Positions 49,058 through 59,014 of a stretch of 64,000 bases of DNA are shown here, piece after piece. The DNA comes from Pararhodobacter aggregans (GTDB lineage: Bacteria; Pseudomonadota; Alphaproteobacteria; Rhodobacterales; Rhodobacteraceae). The number at the start of each line of letters is the position of its first letter. Position 1 is the first letter of the stretch. Made by a program: the position numbers and the translations under genes. The notes under the pieces are model-generated. The model ran no database searches and was not told the origin of the DNA. It worked only from the letters and a program-made list of their open reading frames with translations. Where the stretch lies: assembly GCF_003075525.1 (NCBI RefSeq), contig NZ_QDDR01000007.1, positions 186,001 to 250,000 of the forward strand, in the 5' to 3' direction.

Positions 49058-50677
49058 TCAGCCCGACTGACGCAGGCGGAAACGCTGGATCTTGCCCGTT
49101 TCGGTCTTGGGCAAGGCGCGTGTGAAGATGATGGAACGGGGATATTTATAGGGCGCGATGGTCGCCTTGACGTGCTCTTGCAGAAGCTTGGCCAGCGCGT
49201 CGGACGGTGTCTCGCCCGCGCCCAGCACGATATGCGCCTCGACGATGGTACCGCGCGCCTCATCCGGCACGCCGATCACCGCGCATTCCGCCACCGCCGG
49301 GTGGGCAAGGAGCGCCGCCTCCACCTCGGGCCCGGCGATGTTGTAGCCGGCCGAGACGATCATGTCGTCGTTGCGCGCGGCGAAGTGGAAATAGCCATCG
49401 TGATCCATCACGAAGGTGTCGCCGGTGATGTTCCAGCCGTTCTGCACGTATTCGCCCTGCCGGTCACCATAGAGGTAGCGGCAGCCGGTCGGCCCCTTGA
49501 CCGCCAGCCGCCCCGGCTCGCCGGGCGGCAGTTCCGCGCCATCGGGGCCGATCACGCGGGCCTCGTACCCGGTGACCGGCTTGCCGGTGCAGGCCGGGCG
49601 GTGGTCGGTGAAGCGGTTGGTGACGAAAATATGCAGCATCTCGGTGGCGCCGATCCCGTCGAGCATCGGCTTGCCGGTCTTGGCCATCCATTCGTCATAG
49701 ACCGGGCCCGGCAGCGTCTCACCGGCCGAGACGGCGGCGCGCAGCGAGGACAGGTCCGCCCCCTCGTCCATCGCCCGCATCATGGCGCGATAGGCGGTGG
49801 GCGCGGTGAAACAGACCGTCGCCCGGTATTTCTGGATGATCTCGATCATGTTGGGCGGGGTGGCGTTCTCCAGGAGCGTCGCGGCAGCGCCGAAGCGCAG
49901 CGGGAAGATGGCGAGGCCCCCGAGGCCGAAGGTGAAGGCCAGGGGCGGCGAGCCCACGAAGATATCCTCGGGCACCACGCCCAGCACTTCGCGGGCATAG
50001 CCATCGGCGACGATCAGGAGATCGCGGTGGAAATGCATCGTGGCCTTGGGTTTCCCGGTCGAGCCCGAGGTGAAGCCAATGAGCGCCACATCGTCCTGCG
50101 CGGTCTGCACCGCCTCGAAAGTCACCGGCTTTTCCAGCGCCAGCCGGTCCAGTTCCGCGTCATGGTTCGAGGTGCCGTCGAACCCCACCACCGTCTTCAA
50201 CCAGGGGCTGTCCTTGGCGCAGGCGGTGAGTTCATCCATCAGCCGCGTGTCGCACAGCGCATGGGTGATCTGCGCCGCCTCGACATATTTCGCCAGCTCG
50301 CCGGACCGCAGCATCGGCATGGTGTTGATGACCACCGCCCCCGCCTTGGTCGCCGCCAGCCAGCAAGCCACCATCGCCGGGTTGTTGGCCGAGCGGATCA
50401 GCACCCGGTTGCCGGGCTTCACGCCCAGATCCTCGACCATGGCGCGGGCCAGACGGTTGGTCCAGTCGGCCAGTTCCTTGTAGGTCCGCCGCCGCCCGTT
50501 GCCGATCAGCGCCGTGCGGTCGCCAAAGCCCTTGGCAACCATGGTATCGGTCATCTCGACGCCTGCGTTCAGCCGGTCGGGATAGTCGAACCCCTCGAGC
50601 CGCAGCTCGGGCCAGGCCTCCAGGGGCGGCAGGTTGTCGCGCGTGAAGCTGTCGACATGGGCGGAGGGTCTCAGCAT
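49058..50677 (-). CDS. Aryl-CoA ligase, probably 2-aminobenzoate-CoA ligase
   Basis: A 539-residue acyl-adenylate-forming ligase: P-loop IGFTSGSTGKPKATMHFHRD, SAGETLPGPVYDEW, A5 DGIGATEMLHIF, hinge region ITGDTFVMDHDGYFHFAARN and C-terminal Lys in LPKTETGKIQRFRL. It belongs to the benzoate/2-aminobenzoate-CoA ligase group. Position in an operon with the 2-aminobenzoyl-CoA monooxygenase/reductase strongly suggests it activates anthranilate; salicylate is the main alternative. Confidence 0.88.
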   Translation of the reverse strand: MLRPSAHVDSFTRDNLPPLEAWPELRLEGFDYPDRLNAGVEMTDTMVAKGFGDRTALIGNGRRRTYKELADWTNRLARAMVEDLGVKPGNRVLIRSANNPAMVACWLAATKAGAVVINTMPMLRSGELAKYVEAAQITHALCDTRLMDELTACAKDSPWLKTVVGFDGTSNHDAELDRLALEKPVTFEAVQTAQDDVALIGFTSGSTGKPKATMHFHRDLLIVADGYAREVLGVVPEDIFVGSPPLAFTFGLGGLAIFPLRFGAAATLLENATPPNMIEIIQKYRATVCFTAPTAYRAMMRAMDEGADLSSLRAAVSAGETLPGPVYDEWMAKTGKPMLDGIGATEMLHIFVTNRFTDHRPACTGKPVTGYEARVIGPDGAELPPGEPGRLAVKGPTGCRYLYGDRQGEYVQNGWNITGDTFVMDHDGYFHFAARNDDMIVSAGYNIAGPEVEAALLAHPAVAECAVIGVPDEARGTIVEAHIVLGAGETPSDALAKLLQEHVKATIAPYKYPRSIIFTRALPKTETGKIQRFRLRQSG

Positions 50678-50722
50678 CTCGGGTCTCCTGTTGGATCACG
50701 CCGGGTTTTCCCGGTCATGCGG

Positions 50723-51868
50723 TCATTTCTGATGGGCGGCGAGCGTCTGGCGGGCGATCACCACCCGCTGCACGTCCGACGCGCCCTCGTAGATCCTCAG
50801 CGCGCGGATCTCGCGGTAAAGGCTCTCGACCATCTGGCCATGGCGCACGCCATCGCCGCCGTGCAATTGCAGCGCCCGGTCGATGACCTGCTGCGCCTGA
50901 TCGGTGGCGAAAAGCTTGGCCATCGCCGCCTCGCGCGTGACCCGGGGGGCGCCCGAATCCTTGGTCCAGGCGGCGCGGTAGACCAGCAGCGCCGAGGCGT
51001 CGACATCGACCGCCATGTCGGCGATATGCCCCTGCACCATCTGCAACTCGAACAGCGGCGCGCCCTGCACCTGCCGGCTCGTCACCCGGTCCAAAGCCTC
51101 ATCCAGCGCCCGGCGGGCAAAGCCCAGCGCGGCGGCGGCGACGGACGAGCGGAACACATCCAGCACCGACATGGCGATGCGGAACCCCTGCCCCGGCCCG
51201 CCGATCATGGCGCTGGCCGGCACCCGGCAATCGGTGAAGCGCAGCCGGGCGAGGGGATGGGGGGCGATCGTTTCCAGCCGCTCGACCACCTCGAAGCCGG
51301 GCAGGTCGGGGGTGACGATGAAGCACGACAGCCCCTTGGCGCCCGGCGCCTCGCCGGTGCGGGCAAACAGCGTGTAGACATCGGCGATGCCACCGTTCGA
51401 GATCCAGGTCTTCTCGCCGTTCAGGACATAATCATTGCCGTCCCGCGTGGCGGTCATGGTGGAATTGGCCACGTCCGAGCCCGATTGCGGCTCGGTCAGC
51501 GCGAAGGCCGAGATCGCCTCGCCGCCCCGGGTCAGCGGCAGCCAGTCGGCGCGCTGTTCCTCGGTCCCGAAGAGCGAGATCGCCCCGGTCCCCAGCCCCT
51601 GCATGGCAAAGGCGAAATCCGCCAGCCCATCGTGGCGCGCCAGCGTCTCGCGGATCAGACAGAGGCTTCGCACATCGAGCCGCCCGTCCGGCGCCCCCGA
51701 ATGCGCGGCGATCCCGGCCGCGCCCATCGCCGTCACCAGCGCCCGGCAGGCCGCATCGGTATCCGCGTGGTCGATGTCCAGCCCGGCGGCGAAATCCTCG
51801 ACCTCCGCCGCCAGCGCCCGATGCCTTTCCTCGAAGAACGGCCAGTCCAGAAAGCTCCGATCCGCCAT
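50723..51868 (-). CDS. Acyl-CoA dehydrogenase
   Basis: A 381-residue flavoprotein with [43 protein letters not shown] and a [20 protein letters not shown] end. The usual catalytic-base Glu of the YEG motif is present. In the 2-aminobenzoyl-CoA pathway it would oxidise an alicyclic or ring-opened acyl-CoA. The ATG at 51868 (GGAG upstream) is preferred to an in-frame TTG at 51883. Its upstream region contains a copy of the genome repeat. Confidence 0.9.
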   Translation of the reverse strand: MADRSFLDWPFFEERHRALAAEVEDFAAGLDIDHADTDAACRALVTAMGAAGIAAHSGAPDGRLDVRSLCLIRETLARHDGLADFAFAMQGLGTGAISLFGTEEQRADWLPLTRGGEAISAFALTEPQSGSDVANSTMTATRDGNDYVLNGEKTWISNGGIADVYTLFARTGEAPGAKGLSCFIVTPDLPGFEVVERLETIAPHPLARLRFTDCRVPASAMIGGPGQGFRIAMSVLDVFRSSVAAAALGFARRALDEALDRVTSRQVQGAPLFELQMVQGHIADMAVDVDASALLVYRAAWTKDSGAPRVTREAAMAKLFATDQAQQVIDRALQLHGGDGVRHGQMVESLYREIRALRIYEGASDVQRVVIARQTLAAHQK

Positions 51869-51952
51869 ATCACTTTGCTCCAAATACGCACGGGGGTTCT
51901 CAGGGGGAGCGTGCTCCCCCTGAGCGGGGGGTGCGGGGGGCTGGCCCCCCGC
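51866..51952 (-). repeat. Intergenic repeat, copy D, with two hairpins
   Basis: On the minus strand, downstream of the crotonase gene, come GCGGGGGG/CCCCCCGC (51952-51933), then CTCAGGGGGAGC with its complement (51924-51899), then CCCCCGTGCGTATTTGGAGC and AAAGTGATATG. The last part matches the CCCCCGGAGGATATTTGCAG core of the other copies, and the ATG is the acyl-CoA dehydrogenase start. The hairpins could uncouple expression inside the operon. Confidence 0.7.
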
Positions 51953-51955
51953 CTT

Positions 51956-52747
51956 TCAATCGCCCTGAAACACCGGCTTTTCCTTCTTCACGAAGGCCTC
52001 GTAGGCCCGGGTGAAATCCTGTCCCTGCATGCAGATCGCCTGGGCCTGGGCCTCGGCCTCGATGGCCTGTTCCAGCCCCATCGACCATTCCTGCGCCAGC
52101 ATGGTCTTGGTCATCATGTTGGCGAAATTCGGTCCCTCGGCGATGCGCCGGGCGAACTCGCCCGCGGTGGCCATCAGCTGATCGGGTTCGACCACGCGGT
52201 TGAAGAAGCCCCAGTTGTAGCCCTCTTCGGCCGTCATCGCGCGGCCCAGATACAGCAGTTCCGCCGCCCGGCCCTGACCGATGATGCGCGGCAGGATCGC
52301 GCAGGCGCCCATGTCGCAGCCCGCAAGCCCCACGCGGTTGAACAGGAACGCGGTCTTCGCCGAGGGCGTCGCCACCCGCAGGTCGGACGCCATGGCGATG
52401 ATTGCGCCCGCGCCCGCGCAGACCCCGTCCACCGCGGCGATGATCGGCTTGCCGCAGCCGATCATGGCTTTGACCAGATCGCCGGTCATGCGGGTGAAGG
52501 CCAGAAGCTCCTTCATGCTCATCCGGGTCAGCGGCCCGATGATGTCATGCACATCACCGCCCGAGCTGAAATTCCCGCCGTTCGGGGCGAAGATCACCGC
52601 CTTGACCGTATCATCATAGACCAGCCCCCGGAACCAGTCGCGCAGTTCCGCGTAGCTGTCGAAGGTCAGCGGGTTCTTGCGTTCGGGCCGGTCGAGCGAG
52701 ACGGTGGCGATGCCGTTTTCGATGCTGAGAAGGAAGTGCTGGGGCAT
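51956..52747 (-). CDS. Crotonase-fold protein, possible ring-opening hydrolase
   Basis: A 263-residue enoyl-CoA hydratase/isomerase-family protein: [10 protein letters not shown] oxyanion loop, [20 protein letters not shown] and [20 protein letters not shown]. Neither hydratase glutamate is at its expected place (GAGAI instead of GGGCE; FNRVG instead of GQPEI). An Asp in GCDMGA aligns with the catalytic Asp of MenB/BadI-type crotonases. BadI hydrolyses a 2-oxocyclohexane-carboxyl-CoA ring, so a ring-cleavage role fits this operon. It starts 11 bases after the SDR stop. Confidence 0.86.
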   Translation of the reverse strand: MPQHFLLSIENGIATVSLDRPERKNPLTFDSYAELRDWFRGLVYDDTVKAVIFAPNGGNFSSGGDVHDIIGPLTRMSMKELLAFTRMTGDLVKAMIGCGKPIIAAVDGVCAGAGAIIAMASDLRVATPSAKTAFLFNRVGLAGCDMGACAILPRIIGQGRAAELLYLGRAMTAEEGYNWGFFNRVVEPDQLMATAGEFARRIAEGPNFANMMTKTMLAQEWSMGLEQAIEAEAQAQAICMQGQDFTRAYEAFVKKEKPVFQGD

Positions 52748-52758
52748 GGGTGCTCCTG

Positions 52759-53478
52759 TCAGATTTCGCCGCCCGAAAGGCTCAGCGCGTGTCCGTTGAT
52801 CATGCGCGCCTCGGGCGAGGCGAGGTAGAGGGCGGCGCTGGCCACCTCGTCGGGGCGGATCAGCCCGCCGATGGGGTTGCCGCTGGCGACCATGGCCTCG
52901 GCCTTGGCGCGGTCGAGGCCCTTCTTCGCCATCAGACCCTCGATGGCGGTCTGGGCCAGAGGCGTATCGACGAAGCCCGGGCAGATCGCGTTGCAGGTGA
53001 TGCCCTGTTTCGCCACCTCCTGCGCGACCGAGCGCACCAGCCCCAGCACCCCGTGCTTGGCCGAGGCATAGGCGGCAATCGCCGCGCCCCCCTTCAGGCT
53101 GGCGGTCGAGGCGATGGCAATGAGCCGTCCGCCCGGCTGCATGCCGTTCAGCGCCGCGCGGAAGGTCAGGAAGGTGCCGGTCAGCGTTACCGCCAGCGTG
53201 TCGTTCCATTGCGCCAGCGTGGTGTCGCGCAGCTTGGCGGCGGGGCCGCCGCCCGCATTGGCGATCACTACGTCGAAGGGCTGGTCGAACAGCGCCGCGA
53301 CCTGCGCCTCGTCCGTCACGTCGGCCTGCCGCAGGGTCATGGCGAAGCCTTCCGCCGTTTCCTGCAACGCATCCAGACGCCGCCCGCAGATCGTCACGGC
53401 ATCGCCCGCTTCCGCGAAGGCCCGGGCGATGGCGCGGCCGATGCCCGACCCGCCGCCGGTGACCAGAACGCGCCTCAT
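52759..53478 (-). CDS. SDR-family 3-hydroxyacyl-CoA-type dehydrogenase
   Basis: A 239-residue short-chain dehydrogenase with all active-site parts: [22 protein letters not shown], Ser in [10 protein letters not shown] and the YASAK catalytic pair, then [11 protein letters not shown]. Coupled by ATGA to the monooxygenase/reductase gene, it probably oxidises or reduces an alicyclic hydroxy/oxo-acyl-CoA intermediate. Confidence 0.9.
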   Translation of the reverse strand: MRRVLVTGGGSGIGRAIARAFAEAGDAVTICGRRLDALQETAEGFAMTLRQADVTDEAQVAALFDQPFDVVIANAGGGPAAKLRDTTLAQWNDTLAVTLTGTFLTFRAALNGMQPGGRLIAIASTASLKGGAAIAAYASAKHGVLGLVRSVAQEVAKQGITCNAICPGFVDTPLAQTAIEGLMAKKGLDRAKAEAMVASGNPIGGLIRPDEVASAALYLASPEARMINGHALSLSGGEI

Positions 53479-55772
53479 GCCCGGATCGTCTCGGCTTCGC
53501 GGTCGGCCAGCCGCCAGGCCTGATCGCGCCCGTTGAGATAGGGCATCGGCCAGTCGGGCGCGGTGCGGTCGCCGATGCGGGTCGCCTCGTGCAGGGTCCA
53601 GTAGGGGTCGTTCAGATGCGGGCGGCCCACCGCCACCAGATCGGCGCGGCCCGCCATCAGGATCGAGTTGGCGTGGTCGGCCTCGGAGATATTGCCGACC
53701 GCCATGGTGCGGATCCCGGCCTCGTTGCGGATCCGGTCGCTGAACGGCGTCTGGAACATGCGGCCATAGACCGGGCGAGCCTCGATGGTGGTCTGGCCGG
53801 CCGAGACGTCGATCAGATCGGCGCCCGCTTCGGTGAACATCCGCGCGATTTCAACGGCTTCCGAGGGGGTCACACCCGCGTCGCCCACCCAGTCGTTGGC
53901 CGAGATACGGACCGACATCGGCGTGCCTTCCGGCACCACGGCGCGCATCGCCGCGAAGACCTCCAGCGGCCAGCGCATGCGGTTTTCCAGCGAGCCGCCG
54001 TAGTCGTCCCTGCGCTGGTTCGACGTGGGCGAGATGAAGGACGACACGAGGTATCCATGCGCCGCGTGCAGCTCGATCATGTCGAAGCCCGCGCGAACCG
54101 CCATTTCGGTGGAGGCCACGAATTCGGCCTTCACCTGATCCATCTCGGCCCGCGTGATCTCGCGCGGCATGGCGTTGCGCTTGGACCAGGGCAGGGCCGA
54201 GGCGCTGACCAGATCCCAGTTCCCGCTGTCGAGCGGCAGGTCGATGCCCTCCCAGCCAAGGTTGGTCGAGCCCTTGCGCCCCGAATGGCCGATCTGGCAG
54301 CAGATCCTGGCATCCGTCTCGGCATGGACGAAAGCGGTCAGGCGCTTCCACGCGGCTTCGTGTTCCGGCGCATAGAGGCCGGGGCAGCCGGGGGTGATCC
54401 GGCCCTCGGGCGAGACGCAGGTCATCTCGGTATAGACGAGGCCCGCGCCGCCCTTGGCCCGTTCGCCGTAATGGATCAGGTGCCAATCGGTCGGGCAGCC
54501 GTCGACGGCCTTGTATTGCGCCATGGGCGAGACGACGATGCGGTTCTTCAGCGCCATGTCGCGCAGCTGGAACGGCGCGAACATCGGCGCGCGCAGCGGC
54601 GCATCGGGCGCGGCGCCGGCGGTGTTCTGGAACCAGCGTTCGGCGCTTTGCAGCCATTCGGGGTCGCGCAGGCGCAGGTTCTCATGGCTGATCCGCTGCG
54701 AGCGGGTCAGCAGCGAATAGTTGAACTGCACCGGGTCGAGATCGAGGTAACGCTCGACTTCCTCGAACCATTCCAAGGAGTTGCGCGCCGCCGACTGCAG
54801 GCGCAGCACTTCCAGACGACGCTCGGCCTGGTAGCGCTCGAACGCCGCTTCCATGGTCGGTTCGGAATGCAGGTAATCGGCCAGCGCGATGGCGCTGTCG
54901 AAAGCCAGCCGAGAGCCCGAGCCGATCGAGAAATGCGCCGTGGCCGAGGCATCGCCCAAGAGCACGACATTCTCATGGTGCCATTTCTCGCACAACACGC
55001 GGGGGAAGTTCATCCACACGGCCGAGCCCCGCAGATGGTTGGCGTTCGACATCAGCTCATGCCCGCCCAGATGCGACGCGAAAACCTCGCGGCATTTCTC
55101 GACGATCTCTTCCTTCGACATGCCTTCGAAGCCGAATTTCTCCCAGGTGTCCTGGGCACATTCGACGATGAAGGTCGCGGTATCGGCGTCGAATTGGTAA
55201 ACGTGGGCCCAGATCCAGCCGTGATCCGTCTTCTCGAAGATGAAGGTGAAGGCGTCGTCGAATTTCTGATGCGTGCCCAGCCAGATGAACTTGCAGGCCC
55301 GCAGCTCCACGTCCGGCTTGAAAACCTCGGCATATTCCTGACGCACGCGGGAGTTGATGCCGTCGGCGCCGACCACCAGATCGTAATCCTTGCGGTATTC
55401 CTCGGCCGTCTTGAACTCGGTCTCGAAACGCAGCTCCACCCCCAGCTCGCGGGCGCGTTGTTGCAGCAGGATCAGCATCTGCTTGCGGCCGATGCCGGCA
55501 AAGCCATGCCCGCCGGAAACGGTGCGCACCCCGTCATGGATCACCGCGATATCGTCCCAATAGGCGAAATGCGAGCGGATCGCCTCGGCGCTGGTCGGGT
55601 CGTTCTGCGCCAGATTGGACAGCGCGTCGTCGGACAGCACCACCCCCCAGCCGAAGGTGTCATTGGCGCGGTTGCGCTCGATCACCACCACTTCGTGCGC
55701 GGGATCGCGCAGCTTCATCGAAATGGCGAAATACAGGCCGGCGGGACCGCCGCCAAGACAGGCTACACGCAT
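53475..55772 (-). CDS. 2-aminobenzoyl-CoA monooxygenase/reductase (or salicylyl-CoA 5-hydroxylase) fusion flavoprotein
   Basis: A 765-residue two-domain enzyme. Residues 1 to about 380 are a group A FAD monooxygenase ([57 protein letters not shown]). From about 395 to the end is an old-yellow-enzyme FMN domain ([46 protein letters not shown]). This fusion is the hallmark of Azoarcus 2-aminobenzoyl-CoA monooxygenase/reductase, which hydroxylates and then reduces the ring to 2-amino-5-oxocyclohex-1-ene-carboxyl-CoA. It is the first gene of a six-gene operon and divergent from marR. Confidence 0.9.
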   Translation of the reverse strand: MRVACLGGGPAGLYFAISMKLRDPAHEVVVIERNRANDTFGWGVVLSDDALSNLAQNDPTSAEAIRSHFAYWDDIAVIHDGVRTVSGGHGFAGIGRKQMLILLQQRARELGVELRFETEFKTAEEYRKDYDLVVGADGINSRVRQEYAEVFKPDVELRACKFIWLGTHQKFDDAFTFIFEKTDHGWIWAHVYQFDADTATFIVECAQDTWEKFGFEGMSKEEIVEKCREVFASHLGGHELMSNANHLRGSAVWMNFPRVLCEKWHHENVVLLGDASATAHFSIGSGSRLAFDSAIALADYLHSEPTMEAAFERYQAERRLEVLRLQSAARNSLEWFEEVERYLDLDPVQFNYSLLTRSQRISHENLRLRDPEWLQSAERWFQNTAGAAPDAPLRAPMFAPFQLRDMALKNRIVVSPMAQYKAVDGCPTDWHLIHYGERAKGGAGLVYTEMTCVSPEGRITPGCPGLYAPEHEAAWKRLTAFVHAETDARICCQIGHSGRKGSTNLGWEGIDLPLDSGNWDLVSASALPWSKRNAMPREITRAEMDQVKAEFVASTEMAVRAGFDMIELHAAHGYLVSSFISPTSNQRRDDYGGSLENRMRWPLEVFAAMRAVVPEGTPMSVRISANDWVGDAGVTPSEAVEIARMFTEAGADLIDVSAGQTTIEARPVYGRMFQTPFSDRIRNEAGIRTMAVGNISEADHANSILMAGRADLVAVGRPHLNDPYWTLHEATRIGDRTAPDWPMPYLNGRDQAWRLADREAETIRA

Positions 55773-55885
55773 GGATCGTCCCTCGCTCAACGCGGACATG
55801 GCGGGGCCGGGCCCCGGCAGAGGACCGGATCGACCCTCCGCTTCGGGACTCAGGAAAGCACCATTCGGGGCACGTTTCAACATTA

Positions 55886-55907
55886 AAGTTTTAAACTTGA
55901 AACTTTT
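55886..55907. promoter_or_regulatory. Candidate MarR operator near the monooxygenase operon
   Basis: AAGTTT-T-AAACTT (55886-55898) is a perfect odd dyad followed directly by GAAACTTTT, extending the repeat. It lies 114 bases upstream of the operon start in an AT-rich island of a GC-rich gap, a typical MarR-family site. Confidence 0.55.
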
Positions 55908-55960
55908 CCCCCGGCCACCCTCTGCGACCATGACAAGGCTTGATCCGCGCGCGCGGGCGC

Positions 55961-55980
55961 TTAAACTTTCAGACTTGAAA
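55961..55980. promoter_or_regulatory. Second candidate MarR operator near marR
   Basis: TTAAACTTTCAGACTTGAAA carries TTTC...GAAA arms and the same AAACTT/ACTTGAAA elements as the first site, 55 bases before the marR start codon. Confidence 0.5.
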
Positions 55981-56034
55981 TAACCGCGCGGAAGCCCTCT
56001 CACCCGCCCCGCGACCCATGACCGGAGCTGCCGC

Positions 56035-56511
56035 ATGACCGAGAGCCCTCTGCTGGACGCCGCCCCCGAACCGGCCCAGGACCCGCTGAGCAAACGCCGC
56101 CTCAAGGCCTGGATACGGCTGCTGAACGTGACCCGGCAGGCCGAGAACCAGCTGCGCGAATATCTGCGCGTCAACCACGACACCACGCTGCCCCGCTTCG
56201 ACGTGATGGCCGCCCTCTGGCGACGGCGGGACGGGCTGAGCATGTCGGACCTGAGCCGGGCGCTGCTGGTCTCGAACGGGAACGCCACGGCGGTGGTCGA
56301 CCGGCTGGAACGCGACGGGCTGGTGATCCGCACGCCGGTGGCCAATGACCGCCGCACGGTGCGGGCCACGCTGACCGATGAGGGGATGCGCGTCTTCGAG
56401 GCGATGGCAGCCGCACATGAGCGCGAGGTGAACGGCCTTTTCGCCGGGCTCGACGCCGCCGATCTGGAGGCGCTGCGCACGATCTTGCAGAAAGCCAGCG
56501 CCCAGGGGTGA
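56035..56511 (+). CDS. MarR-family transcriptional regulator
   Basis: A 158-residue winged-helix dimer protein: [20 protein letters not shown] recognition helix region and the wing [20 protein letters not shown]. Divergent from the 2-aminobenzoyl-CoA operon with two AAACTT-type repeats between them, it is probably a repressor released by an aroyl-CoA, as in related MarR regulators of CoA-dependent aromatic pathways. CCGGAG precedes the ATG. Confidence 0.9.
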   Translation: MTESPLLDAAPEPAQDPLSKRRLKAWIRLLNVTRQAENQLREYLRVNHDTTLPRFDVMAALWRRRDGLSMSDLSRALLVSNGNATAVVDRLERDGLVIRTPVANDRRTVRATLTDEGMRVFEAMAAAHEREVNGLFAGLDAADLEALRTILQKASAQG

Positions 56512-56637
56512 AACGCGGCAGATTTGCCCGCTATCGAAAAGGAAATGTCCGATCGGTGAAGCCCTGCCGCTGGCCCCACCCGGCCGGTTTCGCGTCTAAT
56601 CGGGGGCAGAGAGATCCCGAACCGGAGCACCCGATCC

Positions 56638-57966
56638 ATGCACAGCCTGCTGAAAACGCTCGAAGCCCGGGGCGATCTGCGCCGCGTCGCCAAGCCCGTG
56701 GACCCGCAGCATCAGCTTGCCGCCGTGACAAGGGCCGTGCAGCGCGCGGGGGGCGAGGCGGTGCTGTTCGAGACCGTGCAGGGCAGCAGCCTGCCGGTGG
56801 TGTCCAACATCTTCGGCAGCCACCAGCGCCTTTGTGACATGATCGGCACCGGCGAGCAGACCTTCTGCCAGCGCTGGATCGCCCTGACCGAGGCCTGCAT
56901 CGCCGCGCCGCCCGGCAGCTTCACCCGCCCCGCGACCGGGGCCGAGGCGGGCGGGTTCATCTCCGGCAAACTGTCCGACCTGCCCGCGATCACCTGGCAC
57001 GGGCGCGACGGCGGCCCCTATTTCACCAGCGCGATCTTCCTGGCCAGTGACCCCGAGACGGGGGTGGCGAACCTGTCGTTCCACCGCTCGCAGCAGATTT
57101 CCGATCAGGAGTTGCGGGTGCGGCTGGGCGGCACGCATGACCTCGCCCGCTATCAGCGCGCCGCCGAGGAGAAGGGCGAGGCGCTGGAGGCGGCGCTGAT
57201 CCTCTCGGCCCCGCCCGAGATCTTCCTCTCGGCCTGCGCCTCGCTGCCCTATGAGGCGTCGGAACTGGCGATGGCAGCGCAGATCCGGGGCGAGCCGCTG
57301 GCGATGCGCAAATGCGTGACCCTCGATCTGGAGGTGCCCGCCAGCGCCGATATCGTGGTCGAAGGCCGCTTCCTGCCGCATGAACGCCGCCCGGAAGGTC
57401 CCTTTGGCGAATTCATGGGCAATTATGTGGAAATCGGCCCCAACCATGTCTTCGAGGTCACGCATGTCAGCTACCGGCCGGACGCGGTGCTGCACGGGCT
57501 CCTCTGCGGCTCGCCCGAGGATCTGCGCCCGCTGGAGGCGGTGACGGCGGCGCGGGTTTACCGCGCGGTCAACGCGGCGGTGCCCGGGGTGATCGACGTG
57601 AGCTGTCGGCCCAACGTGATGATCTCGATCATCAAGATCAAAAAGGCCTATGAGGGGCACGCGCAGCATGTGTTCCTGGCGGCGCTGGCCTCGCATCTCG
57701 ATTACAACAAGGTGGTGATCGTGGTGGACGAGGATGTGGATATCCACGACCTCGACGACGTGATGTGGGCCTATCTGACGCGGGGCCGGGCCGATACGCG
57801 GGCGATGATCCTGAACGACATTCCGGGCTTTTACCGCGATCCGAAAAAGGACCATTGGGGGCGGCTGTGCATCGACGCGACGATGCCCTGGGGGCGCGAG
57901 GCGGAATTCGCGCGCAAGTCGATCCCCGGGCAGGACGGGATCGACCTGAAGGATTGGCTGGCATGA
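56638..57966 (+). CDS. UbiD-family prenylated-FMN decarboxylase
   Basis: A 442-residue UbiD-like enzyme. Characteristic parts are [20 protein letters not shown], the ANLSFHRSQ region, and the catalytic-acid block [12 protein letters not shown], then [13 protein letters not shown]. It reversibly decarboxylates an aromatic or alpha,beta-unsaturated acid using prenyl-FMN supplied by UbiX, encoded by the next gene (ATGA overlap). It is shorter than E. coli UbiD, and its place after an aromatic-catabolism regulator points to a catabolic substrate such as a hydroxybenzoate rather than ubiquinone synthesis. Confidence 0.88.
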   Translation: MHSLLKTLEARGDLRRVAKPVDPQHQLAAVTRAVQRAGGEAVLFETVQGSSLPVVSNIFGSHQRLCDMIGTGEQTFCQRWIALTEACIAAPPGSFTRPATGAEAGGFISGKLSDLPAITWHGRDGGPYFTSAIFLASDPETGVANLSFHRSQQISDQELRVRLGGTHDLARYQRAAEEKGEALEAALILSAPPEIFLSACASLPYEASELAMAAQIRGEPLAMRKCVTLDLEVPASADIVVEGRFLPHERRPEGPFGEFMGNYVEIGPNHVFEVTHVSYRPDAVLHGLLCGSPEDLRPLEAVTAARVYRAVNAAVPGVIDVSCRPNVMISIIKIKKAYEGHAQHVFLAALASHLDYNKVVIVVDEDVDIHDLDDVMWAYLTRGRADTRAMILNDIPGFYRDPKKDHWGRLCIDATMPWGREAEFARKSIPGQDGIDLKDWLA

Positions 57967-58532
57967 GCCGCGCGCCGGATCGGCTGATCGTCGGGATTTC
58001 CGGTGCGTCGGGGGTGCGCTACGGCGTGCGGCTGCTGGAGATCCTGCGCGACACGCCCATTGAGACGCATCTGGTGATGACCCCGGCGGCCGAGATCACG
58101 CTGGCGCATGAGACGGATCTGAAAGTCGCGCAGGTCCACGATCTGGCCGACCGGGTTCACGCGGCGAAGGATATCGCGGCCGGCATCTCCAGCGGGTCGT
58201 TCCGCACGCTGGGGATGGTGGTCGCGCCCTGTTCGGTGCGCTCGATGTCCGAAATCGCGACCGGCGTCACCTCGGGGCTGCTGACCCGGGCGGCGGATGT
58301 GGTGCTGAAGGAGCGGCGCAAGCTGGTCCTGATGGTCCGCGAGACGCCGCTGCATCTGGGGCACCTGAGGACCCTGACCCAGCTGGCCGAGATGGGGGCG
58401 ATCATCGCCCCGCCGGTGCCCGCCTTCTACAACCGTCCCGAAAGCCTCGATGATATCGTCGACCACAGCCTGGGCCGGGTGCTGGACCTGTTCGGGATCG
58501 AGACGGATCTGGTCCGGCGCTGGAAAGACTAG
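57963..58532 (+). CDS. ubiX: UbiX-family flavin prenyltransferase
   Basis: A 189-residue flavoprotein: IVGISGASGVRYGVRLLEIL, the VAPCSVRSMSEIATGVTSGL segment and RRKLVLMVRETPLHLGHL, all typical of UbiX/Pad1. It makes the prenylated FMN cofactor used by the preceding UbiD-like enzyme and is translationally coupled to it. Confidence 0.93.
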   Translation: MSRAPDRLIVGISGASGVRYGVRLLEILRDTPIETHLVMTPAAEITLAHETDLKVAQVHDLADRVHAAKDIAAGISSGSFRTLGMVVAPCSVRSMSEIATGVTSGLLTRAADVVLKERRKLVLMVRETPLHLGHLRTLTQLAEMGAIIAPPVPAFYNRPESLDDIVDHSLGRVLDLFGIETDLVRRWKD

Positions 58533-58618
58533 GGGTGTCCCATGCGTGGGGCAAGATGGCGGAGTCAGGAATTCCAAGGGTTTGGCCGGGGCCGTTACGC
58601 CTTTGGCAGGAGTGTCCC

Positions 58619-59014
58619 ATGCCGCGACCCTTGCCCGGCCAGCGCGATCTGTCTATCCCCTGCCCCATGCGCATCCTTGAGAACGTAATCAGCGACCGCG
58701 GGTCGAAATACGCCGTCTCGGGCGGGCCCTGCCAGAGCGAGGACGAGGCGAAGGCCTTCATCAAGGAGCTGTGCCGCAAGAAGAAATTCGCCAAGGCGAC
58801 GCATCATTCCTGGGGCCTGCTGACCGCGGACGGCGCCTTGAAGAACGACGATGGCGAGGCGGGCGCCGGGATGGTCATCCTGCGGATGCTGGAGCGCGCG
58901 GGGGTGACGGATCATCTGGTGGTGGTGACGCGCTGGTACGGCGGCAAGCATCTGGGCGGCGACCGCTTCCGGCATGTGCAGGACGCGGTGCGGATCTATC
59001 TGGACGCCCCCTGA
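58619..59014 (+). CDS. IMPACT/YigZ-domain protein
   Basis: About 131 residues holding the UPF0029/IMPACT domain: KATHHSWGLLTADGALKNDD, GAGMVILRMLERAG and the RWYGGKHLGGDRF motif. The ATG at 58619 is chosen because AGGAG lies 7 bases upstream; starts at 58535 and 58667 are also in frame. It lacks the second YigZ domain. Its last 19 bases overlap the convergent DUF2390 gene. The function is unknown; family members bind nucleic acid or translation factors. Confidence 0.84.
   Translation: MPRPLPGQRDLSIPCPMRILENVISDRGSKYAVSGGPCQSEDEAKAFIKELCRKKKFAKATHHSWGLLTADGALKNDDGEAGAGMVILRMLERAGVTDHLVVVTRWYGGKHLGGDRFRHVQDAVRIYLDAP

Noticed and set aside
49019-52828. A 1269-codon plus-strand open frame
   Set aside because: It is antisense to the ligase, acyl-CoA dehydrogenase and crotonase genes, which have full family motifs. 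The frame encodes His/Arg/Gly-rich nonsense without domains.
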